A stretch of DNA of 38,099 nt from Teratosphaeria epicoccoides (lineage: Eukaryota; Ascomycota; Dothideomycetes; Mycosphaerellales; Teratosphaeriaceae), in NCBI GenBank assembly GCA_021401465.1, contig JADDMT010000205.1, positions 1 through 38,099 of the forward strand, in the 5' to 3' direction. Below are positions 30,343-38,099 of the stretch, one piece after another. The notes under the pieces are model-generated. The model searched no databases and was not told the origin of the DNA. It worked only from the letters and a program-made list of their open reading frames with translations. The position numbers and the translations under genes are program-made. Within the stretch, counting starts at the first letter, position 1. Each line of letters starts with the position of its first letter.

Positions 30343-30766
30343 TATCATAAGCGTAGATGCTAATAGCAGGAAGGGGATCAGGTGTTAGACTCGAAGAGTA
30401 GTAAAGAATATTGACAATAGCAATTAACCTTGTAACTAACTATCTCCCTAGGTAGGGAAAGGGAATTAAATTAAGCATAAAGCTCCTAACTCCCTAGCCT
30501 AAAGCCATCCCTATATACTAGAGAGGTATGACAGCTCTGTTAGATCTGTCGCTAGGCCTATTAGACCCGTGTCTGTAGATCTATAGACTAACCCTACAGA
30601 TCTAGGTGTCTATCCTTACGTGACAGATCCGTTCTTCCCTATAGGTCTGTAGATCTGTAGACTAACCCTACAGATCTAGGTATCTGTCCTTACGTGATAG
30701 ATCCTTTCTTCTATGCATGTGCTATGACTTAGGCCATAGTGCTTATAGCTTATGATACTTATAACA
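30343..30766 (-). repeat. 3' LTR of A4
   Basis: 424 bp; the family TG and CA ends are both recognisable after transitions. It keeps the internal duplication but lacks part of the 5'-most sequence present in A3. Confidence 0.8.
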
Positions 30767-30769
30767 CTA

Positions 30770-30779
30770 TCCCCCTCTT
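30770..30779 (-). other. Polypurine tract of A4
   Basis: Minus-strand AAGAGGGGGA beside the LTR, identical to A1 and A2. Confidence 0.7.
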
Positions 30780-30845
30780 AGCCTAGCTTGTCCCTAAGCT
30801 TCCTCATTAATGCGGGGTTTCTCTTGCCGTTCCCTTTGTGTAGTG

Positions 30846-31466
30846 ATATCTTCTCTTTCTACGTCACTACTATGTGTCATCCTTGACACTAACGCCCCTG
30901 TAACGTAGAAACGCAAACGCCATGCAAATTAAATCTATTATTAGGGCAAGGAAAGCATGAAGTCTTGTACTTAGTGTCAAGAGTTAAAGCTTGTTTGTCA
31001 AGTGCACATTTCCTTAGGAAAATGTTTGCACTGTTACTTTAGCAACTATTAAAGTTGTAACGCGAAGGTAATAGAGGTTAAATAGAAAAGGTTAGGTAAT
31101 TAGCGGAAAAGACTAATTGCTAATCTCGATTATGTAAAGGCTACCCTAGTAGAGGCTTCGTAACAGATAATAGAGGCGCATGTAAAAGAGATGCGTCTTT
31201 AGAAATAGTTAGATGCGGTTAACCGTAAGGTTAAGGATAGTCGTGCTCTTAAGGAGCGTGAGATTAGGGAGGACGAGGCTAAAGAGCGGGTTCTTTAGCA
31301 GGCTAGACTCCTCCTTAACCTAGATCCTTTAGCGGGTCTTGCGCTAAGTCCTATAACATAGAGCGTAATAGACGGTTTTGCTGACGCATTGTACTAGGGT
31401 TTCCTGGATAGTGTAGTAGCCGAGCCTATCGATAGCGTCCCGTAGGGGCCTAGTCGTAGTTTATGA
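30846..31466 (+). pseudogene. Antisense ORF in A4: Zn2Cys6-like coiled-coil protein relic
   Basis: The third copy of the antisense ORF, again 621 nt with no net indel: start codon now ATA (30846-30848), stop TGA 31464-31466. The first five cysteines of the array remain (SCT-CQELKLVC, then GKCLHC); the sixth is tyrosine and the seventh is kept. The coiled-coil region (EAHVKEMRL, then ALKEREIREDEAKER) is colinear with A2. Differences from A2 are mainly transitions. The gene is inactive here, but the shared frame shows the ORF was present when these copies were made. Confidence 0.75.
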
Positions 31467-32658
31467 GCTTCCTAGGTTCGTTTTCCACTTGAAACTCCGT
31501 ATCTTTTGCTAACAGTTTCGTAGGTGTTCTACAGGTTCCTAGGTATTCCTAGTACTACTATATCCTTCCCATTTTACTAAGTACTCTTGCTGTCTATCTA
31601 CCTAGCAAGTGTCGACAATCTTTTTGACAGTGTACTCTAGTTCTTCAACCTTAGGGTCGAGTAGTAAAGGTTCCGTTTACAGTGTAGCGTCTAGCGCTAC
31701 TAGTTCTAGCAGAGAGATATAGAACACAGGGTATACTCTCATCTGCTTAGGTAGCTATAATTCAAAATTGACTAGTCCTTTCTTAGCCTTGATCCGGAAT
31801 GGTCCTAGTTTTACAGCGTCTAGCTTTTTACTTGGCTTGTCTAATTTGATGTTATGGCAGAGGAGATACACCTTGTCCCCCTCCTTAAGAATTAGTCCCT
31901 TAATTCTTTTACGATTTGCGTACTATGCTATGTTCTGTTAGTAGAACTACAGGTCGAGTCGTGCTTTAGTTAGTAGTTAGCGGAGGTGTTCTACCTGCCT
32001 AAGTGCTACTAGGTTTAGATCACTAGTTAAGACGTCTAGAATGTCTTCTATAGCTAACCTATACGCCATCTGAAATGGCGAGAGTCCTGTTAACTCTACT
32101 AGTGTACTATTGTATGCAAGTTATGCTATTAGTAATAACTCTACCTAGTTGTTCTGATCCCTATTTACATAGGATCGGAGGTACTATTCTAGCGTCTGAT
32201 TTAGACGTTCTGTCTGCCTATCTGTCTAAGGGTAGAAGGAAGTGCTAAGTCGGTACTTGACCTAGAGTTGTCTCATTAGGGCCTTCTAGAAGTTAGAGGT
32301 GAACACAGATCCTCGGTCCGTTACTAGGTCTCGTAGCATGCCGTGTAATGCTACTACCTACTTAATGAAGACATGTGCGATATCTTTAGTTTTAAAGTCT
32401 TCGTAGTACAGAATGAACTTTCCGAACTTAGTGAATTAGTCGACTACTACTATGATTCCATCGAAGAACTCATTAGTAGCGGGTTCTCTCGACTAGGGTA
32501 GTTTGACAATAAAGTCTATAGCGAGCGATTCCTATAGCTATTAGGGTACCTTTAGCAGTTATAGTAGCCTATACGGTTTGTAATAGTCATGCTTACTCTG
32601 TTAGCAAGTTACATATAGCTAGACATAGTCCTCGATTACTTTGCCTATCCTAGGGAAG
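31467..32658 (-). pseudogene. pol: Pol relic of A4, C-terminal part: integrase core and chromodomain
   Basis: The minus-strand frame includes RLSTSFYPQTDRQTERLNQ near 32260-32200, the GPY/F-like part with DKVYLLCH near 31880-31860, and the chromodomain near 31650-31530. A short indel next to the pol end changes the tail-to-tail junction seen in A1 and A2. The upstream boundary is the solo LTR inserted in the zinc-binding region. Confidence 0.8.
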
Positions 32659-33018
32659 TGATATAGATGTATGTGCTATATGATATGGAAATATCTCGCA
32701 GTGTGGCAGAGTAATCCGACCTTTTAGTAGGTACAAGACAGCGCTGCTTTCTGCTTATCGCAGAGGTGGCGCTAAGGGTGCTTATAACCCCCGACGCTCC
32801 TTAATTAGGGAAAGCATGTCCGAGCCTAACCCCGTAGGGGTACCGTAGGGTCAGCGACGTGGGGGCGTCCTACGTCGACAACTGATCCCACTCGGACGAC
32901 ATACGAGCCAACGTATGTACGAAGGACCCCCTTGCCATATGTGGCAGGGTCACTGCATGCCAAGGGCGGCCATTAGAACCCATGCGGTTCAAATGGTCCC
33001 CTAGTATCAACCGTATCA
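32659..33018 (-). repeat. Solo LTR of family B, with 5-bp target duplication
   Basis: A 360-bp TG...CA unit identical in extent to the B1 and B2 LTRs. It is flanked by GGAAG at 32654-32658 and GGAAG at 33019-33023. Removing it restores the family A integrase sequence (CTAGGGAAGTAATATTC in plus reading). It retains more CpG and CpA sites than B1 and B2. Confidence 0.95.
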
Positions 33019-35700
33019 GGAAGTAATATTCTTACTAAAGAATTTGCTTCATTTTAGACACTCCTAGGTGTCCTGCCTAAGGAACGTCATGTCGGAGGCG
33101 TAGTAGCTCCGAACGTAAGGATGTTAGCACATAGACTAATCCTTAGAAGAGAAGTACTCTGTCTTTGTCTTCCTAGTTCTCCTGTCCCTCTATGTCGTTA
33201 CGGACAGCGAGTGCGGTTAGATTATAGACGAGTGTATTCCTCAGGTTGTCCTAGAATTCACTAGTCTATGCGATAGCTGTAGCTGCGAGTCGGTTAACTC
33301 TAAGCGTGCTATCGCTATTCTCCTAGAGAATAGCATGTTTCTCCTGATTTACGCCCTTCATGTAGTCAGTCTAGCGACTAAGTGCATTAGCGTGTGCGTT
33401 ATCGGATCCCTTGCGATAGACGATCTTGTAGTTAAAGCTAGAGAGTTCCTTACTCTATCGGACTTGTCGTCAGTTTAACTCTTTCGTCGTAGTAAAGTAT
33501 CGCAAGTTCTTATAGTCTATGTAGACCGTAACCTAGTGTTTAGGTCCTTCTAAGGAGACTCGCTAAGCCTTGCAGGCATCTACTATAGCTAGAAGTTCTT
33601 TGTCGTAGACGTTATAGCGGAGCTTAGGTCTAGACAGCTTTCTCAAGTAGTACGCAACTAGCTGTAGTCGTCTACTCGGTCCTAGTTAACTTAAGCATGC
33701 CCTAAGTGCTATATCGGAGGCATCTGTTTTAACTGTGATAGGCTTATTAGGGTCGAATACAAGCAAGATCGGCTAATCTGTGAATCGTTGCTTGAGTTCC
33801 TCGAAGGCATTCTGTTAGGCGTTGTCCTAAACGAATAGTGTACCCTTCGTAGTAAGTGTCGTAAGTAGTGCCGTAATCCTCGAGTAGTTTACGATGAACC
33901 TTTAGTAGAAGTTAGCAAACCTAAGGAAGGACTATACTTCCTTGACATTAGTCGGCGTAGGCTACTCTTTCACGACTTTAACATTCTTACTGTCTATCTT
34001 GATTCTGTCCTAGGCTACTACGTAGCCAAGGAATTAGACTTCTTGCTTATAAAACTCGCTCTTCTAAGGCTTGACCTTTAGCTTATAGTCCTAGAGTTTC
34101 TAAAGTACCTTGCGTACGTAAGTCCTGTGTTCTTCGATCGTTCGTAAGTAGACAAGGATATTATCTAAGTATATAACTACTAAGACGTCGAGGTACTCTC
34201 GTAGCACATTGTTAATAAATGCCTGCTATGTAGCTAGGGCGTTCGTTAACCTAAATAGTATGACTACATACTCGTAGTGTCCGAACCTAGTTTGGAACGC
34301 AGTCTTCTATTCTTTGCCTTCCTTGATTCGAATTTAGTTATACGCTCCTAGTACATCAAACTTCAAGAACTATACTACTCCTTGCAGGCGATCCTGCAAT
34401 TCAAAAAGCAAAGGAAGCGGATAACTGTTCTTTATCGTGATGTTGTTTAATCTATAATAGTCGACGTAAAGTCACTAGTTATCTTCCCCCTTAGGGACAA
34501 ACAGGATCAGGTACCCTGCTAGTGACTATGACTCGCGAATGAAGCCTTTCTAGAGGCTGTCTTCAAGGTATTTCCGGAGAATCTCTAGTTTAGCTACTAA
34601 TAATAGGCAAACTAGTTACTTCGTTAGCGTTCTGCCTAGAAGTAAGGGTATCCTGTAGTCCTACCCCTAGTGTTCTAGCAGAGCCTCTTAGTTAGGTTCT
34701 TTCTCGAAAAGAGTAGCAAACTCTTTATACTTGTCAGGAACTATGAACTCGACTTTGACTTCAGACTATGTTGCTTTAACCTATAGGACATGTACTTCCT
34801 GTTCTAGATCCTCGATAGTAGCGACTATCTCGTTTCAAGTCATAGCACATATTTTGATCTTGCCTAGTACGTTATGCACTATAGGTAGAGGTATCGATTT
34901 TGAAAGTTCTGGGAACTAGATCCTCTCGTTCTTCTAGTCAAGGTAGGGGTTAGCGTTCCTTAGCCATAGTAACCCTAGCACTACATCCGAGCCAGGCGAC
35001 TCCGTAATGTTAAACTAGATCATCTCTTAGTAGCGCCTATCCGCAGAGGTACTATCTTAGTCTCCTTGTCAACTATTCCTTAGTTGTACGTGACTAGCTT
35101 CCTGTTAATCGCTTGTAGCGAGAAAGCATTCGTCTTCGCCTGTAGCTATATCCTAGCTGTCCTAGCGAACTTAGGCGTCATGAAGATTCTAGTGCATCCT
35201 GAATCTATTAAGGCCTAGGCTAGTGCCTCGTTAATGTGTACCTATACTCTGAGGTTGTCTGCGTATCTGACACTAACTACGGCACATTGTTACAGCCTTG
35301 TTTAGTCTGTCTGTAGGCCTAATTCTAGCGGACCTAGTCATTTCATAAATGGCTGTCTTTACGGACTAATTCGGGGATCGTGTAGTCTCGGCTTATTCTT
35401 CTTTGAGCATTACTACTAATCGGGCTAAGAGGGAGTACTCGCTCTCGGCCTCGTTGTTCCTACGTGTTTCTTGCGTACTCTATTTTCAAATGGTTAACCT
35501 AGAGTCGCAATGTCCGTAGAACCTAGATACCTTCGTAGGTAAAGTAGCCTCCTTAGGGCGTAAACTCTACTTCAAACGGTATAATCTCTTAGACAATCTT
35601 CTGATGCAAGTAAGGGTAAGCTATAACAGGTAGTCTCCTTAGGTGCCGTCGCATGCTGTTAGCTAGTTTGTCATATTCAAGCTAGTCGACATGTTATACT
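33019..35700 (-). pseudogene. pol: Gag C-terminus and N-terminal pol relic of A4
   Basis: Minus-strand gag C-terminal sequence from 35700 to about 35345, then pol: protease LIDSGC near 35215, RT with YLDDIL near 34175, RNase H TDASD near 33730, and the start of the integrase zinc-binding domain up to the solo LTR. The slippery heptamer position (near 35345) is mutated and no longer reads GGGAAAC. Confidence 0.8.
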
Positions 35701-36060
35701 TGATACAGTTAATACTAGGGGGCCATTAGAGCTGCATGGGTTCTAATGCCCGCCCTTAGCATGCAGTAACCCTGCTACACATGGCAAGGGGGTCCTTCGT
35801 ACATACGTTAGCTTATATGTCATCCAAGTAGGATTAGTAGTCGACATAGGACGCCCCTACGTTACTGACCCTACGGTACCCCTGCGGGGTTAGGCTCAGA
35901 CATGCTTTCCCTAATTAAGGAGCGTCAGGGGTTATAAGTACCCTTAACGCTACCTCTGCGATAAGCAGAAAGCAGCGCTGTCTTGTACCTACTAAAAGGT
36001 CGGATTACTCTGTCACACTACGAGATATTTTCATATCATATAGCATATACATCTATATTA
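35701..36060 (+). repeat. 5' LTR of B2
   Basis: TGATACAG...CTATATTA, 360 bp, with a TATA-like GGTTATAAG near 35930-35938. Matches B1 and the solo LTR. Confidence 0.9.
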
Positions 36061-36334
36061 GTTCTGCTTTCTCCCCCCTGCTTTGTAGTCTAGTAGAGAA
36101 TACTACGATATATCTAGAGTACTACGAACTCGCAACTAACGCGTAGCGAGCGCCATCCTAAGCGCCCGCGATAGCGAAGCTAGCCTGAGTAACTAGCCCG
36201 TAGAAGTACCCGCTATAAGCGACACTGTATTAAGCGACAGTTCCGCTAGAGGCTAATTACGTAGCAGACAAGGTAGTAGACCCCCTACATAGGGACCGCA
36301 GCTAACCCTAACTATCGACCTAGCCCTTGTAGCC
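36061..36334 (+). other. B2 untranslated leader
   Basis: 274 bases between LTR and gag ATG, matching B1. No primer-binding tRNA can be assigned with confidence and no gene is evident. Confidence 0.6.
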
Positions 36335-38099
36335 ATGATTGTCGATTAGGTCGCGAACTGCCTTGCGAACTAGAGCTAGAGCCGCACCGCTTCTAGTAGC
36401 GACAACAGCGAGGACGACGAAGACGTTACTATGAGTAGTACTAATGAACTAGCGGACGAAGAAATCTAGCGAGATTTCATACTAGGGACCTACGAAGACA
36501 ACTTACTAGCAGGCGCAGACCCTCCGCGTATGCCTGCGAGTCTAGTGCCTAAATTCGGGGCTATAGTAGGCTAACTAGGAGGTAGTCGTAACACACGTAA
36601 CCTGAAGCCGTTTAAGGGAGACACCTTAAAGGAGGCTCGAACTTTCTTATAGGCGTGTAAGGCAGTTTTTGTGCTTAACCTACGCGGATATTCTATAGAG
36701 GGCAAACGAGTCGCCTTTAGTGTAATGTAGCTCGAAGAGGATAAGGAACCTTGTAACAATTAGCATGAGTAGTATGACCTTATGCGGGTCTATGACAGAA
36801 CGTATACATAGGCGGACTTTCGCTAGTTCTATGTTAACTAGGTCGAGGATCTAGGGAATTACGCCCTTACTATGTCTGTCGAGTACGAGAAGGCTAAGTA
36901 GGGGAAGAGACAAACAACCTCTAGCTTTGCTACCTACCTCGCTACACTCGAGAGATAGATGCTACTCTATACTAAGACGTAACGCGTGCGGCACTTACTC
37001 ATTAAACTTAATGACAATCTTCAGAATACGATTATGACTTTTCATGAACTTCCGACAACTTGGCAAGACCTCGTGTCCCTTACGACACGTATAGAGATTA
37101 CCTTGAAGCGAAATGGAAAATCGGGCAGTAAGGACAATAAGCGTCTAAGCCCTAAGGACCTACTGAAGGGCCGCTATTACAAGCGCCCTAGGGGTCACGC
37201 CTAACGCGGTAGTTCATTTAGGAGGAGTAAGCCCTCCGAGCTAAAAGACGGTAGCAAGAAGCCTCCGCGTAGCTGCCATATCTGTGGAGCGAGGGACTAC
37301 TAGGCGGCTTGCTATCCTAAACGAAGTAATAGGAAAAAGGTAAGCAAGGTGTCCGAAACCCCCCTAGAGGGGAGGCGAAAGAAGGACAAGCCTGAGACAA
37401 CCGAATAGCTGCTATAGGTATCTAAGCTGTCTGTTACTAATAGTGTAGACTCGTGGCCTGCCTGGCGCCTATCCGGTGCAGTCCGAGTTAATAGCTCGCT
37501 TAAGCTAGTAGACTATATGTTAGACGACCTTGCGGAGGTTAACGTGATACCCTAGAGGGTAATCGTACGGCTCGGTTTAAAGCCGATTCTAGGAGCCCTG
37601 CTGCCTACTATGAAGTCTTTTTAGGGCGAAGGCGTAGTAGCTTAAGGCGCGTATAACGTGCGCCTCTAACTCGCGGACTCCTTAGGAGAAGTGCGCGAGA
37701 CTAACGAAGTCTTCTACGCTAAAGACGTTCCTGATAAGGAGCTCCTACTTGGCCGCCCTTAGCGCCACAAGCAGGGAGTCGTTGTTAATAGAGCTACTGA
37801 CAATTAGTTCTACAGCTCTATAGGCGAAGTTCCTGTAGTATAGATACGTGACGCACATAGCTTCTACAAGGACATGAAGAAGGTCTAATGCATGTATGCG
37901 GTCTACATACAGAACGTCAAGGAAGACGTTACCCTTCTACCTGAGTTAGAGGAATACGCCGATATTTTCGATGTAGAGGCTACGGCCTATGCCTAGGCCC
38001 TAGACGCGGAACATGCGATTAACCTTAAGGAGGGTTACAATCCTCCGCATTAACCTCTGTACCCTATGTCGGAATCGTAGCTCGAAACACTTCGAGACT
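36335..38099 (+). pseudogene. gag: Gag-Pol relic of B2, single frame
   Basis: The ATG at 36335 starts one continuous frame (2 mod 3) through gag, protease and into RT. An acidic Ser/Asp/Glu-rich N-terminus (SSSDNSEDDEDV) precedes the gag domain (NLKPFKGDTLKEARTFL, near 36600-36650). The CCHC knuckle near 37272-37312 reads CHIC-GARD-Y, with the histidine lost. A protease-like segment DDLAEVNVIP lies near 37520-37550 and the RT N-terminal approach EHAINLKEGYNPPH-PLYP near 38008-38065. No frame change separates gag from pol, unlike families A and C. Stops are TAG/TAA of mutation type, with one TAA near 37202. Confidence 0.8.

Larger units (their letters stand above)
30343..35700 (-). mobile_element. 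Family A chromovirus (A4), interrupted by B elements
   Basis: On the minus strand this contains the 3' LTR, antisense ORF, complete pol and the C-terminal part of gag. A solo B LTR splits the integrase at 32659-33018, and B2 cuts gag at 35700. It is inserted in A5. With A1 it forms a large inverted pair. Confidence 0.9.
35701..38099 (+). mobile_element. Family B Ty3/gypsy element, 5' part (B2)
   Basis: A 360-bp LTR, leader, then gag-protease-pol, running off the window in the RT N-terminus. It is inserted in the gag region of A4; ATACT (35696-35700) is the candidate target duplication. Confidence 0.9.

Noticed and set aside
1..38099. CRISPR arrays, bacterial operons, rRNA or tRNA genes
   Set aside because: No regularly spaced short repeats, no cloverleaf I could fold by eye and no rRNA-like conserved stretches; the window is eukaryotic transposon DNA.

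Overview
The window looks like repeat-dense, probably heterochromatic DNA of a filamentous ascomycete that carries a cytosine-to-thymine repeat mutation process (RIP or something very similar). The evidence is a stack of nested LTR retrotransposons in which nearly every broken codon is a transition of CAG, TGG, CAA, CGA, CAC or TGC type, usually giving TAG. Copies of the same LTR that I aligned by eye differ almost only by C/T and G/A changes. No intact long gene survives: every coding feature here is a relic, read by ignoring mutation-type stops. I cannot name the species.

Four retroelement families are visible. Family A (Ty3/gypsy chromovirus, LTR about 420-470 bp) has five copies: A1 (+, 2242-8972), A2 (-, 11638-13831), A3 (+, 13832-18780), A5 (+ fragment, 29394-30342) and A4 (-, 30343-35700). 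Family B (gypsy, 360-bp LTR) has two 5' halves at the window edges in opposite orientation (B1, 185-2241 minus; B2, 35701-38099 plus) and a solo LTR with a perfect 5-bp target duplication (32659-33018). Family C (gypsy, about 155-170-bp LTR) has a 3' LTR at 15-184 and a truncated 5' half at 9173-11443. Family D (chromovirus, 3' half, minus) lies at 18782-21475. Insertions are nested: B1 in the A1 5' LTR, A3 in A2, A4 in A5, D in A3, solo B in the A4 integrase, B2 in the A4 gag, and C in B1 and in fragment F.

Between them, 21.5-29.4 kb is an island without LTR elements. It holds a truncated minus-strand ORF, a divergent intergenic region with tandem 41-bp repeats, a MYND zinc-finger gene relic with one recognisable intron, a >1,000-codon unidentified ORF relic whose 3' end is duplicated in inverted orientation at 8973-9172, and a small hydrophobic-protein relic.

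The most interesting system is inside family A. Downstream of pol, on the opposite strand, each copy that keeps this region (A1, A2, A4) carries a 621-nt ORF of identical length. It encodes a protein with a Zn(II)2Cys6-like cysteine array and a long coiled coil. In A1 and A2 it ends tail-to-tail with pol in a TTATAA palindrome. Families A and C also both show a textbook -1 frameshift signal (GGGAAAC or GGGAAAA, 5-6 nt spacer, hairpin) at the gag/pol junction, whereas B reads gag and pol in one frame.
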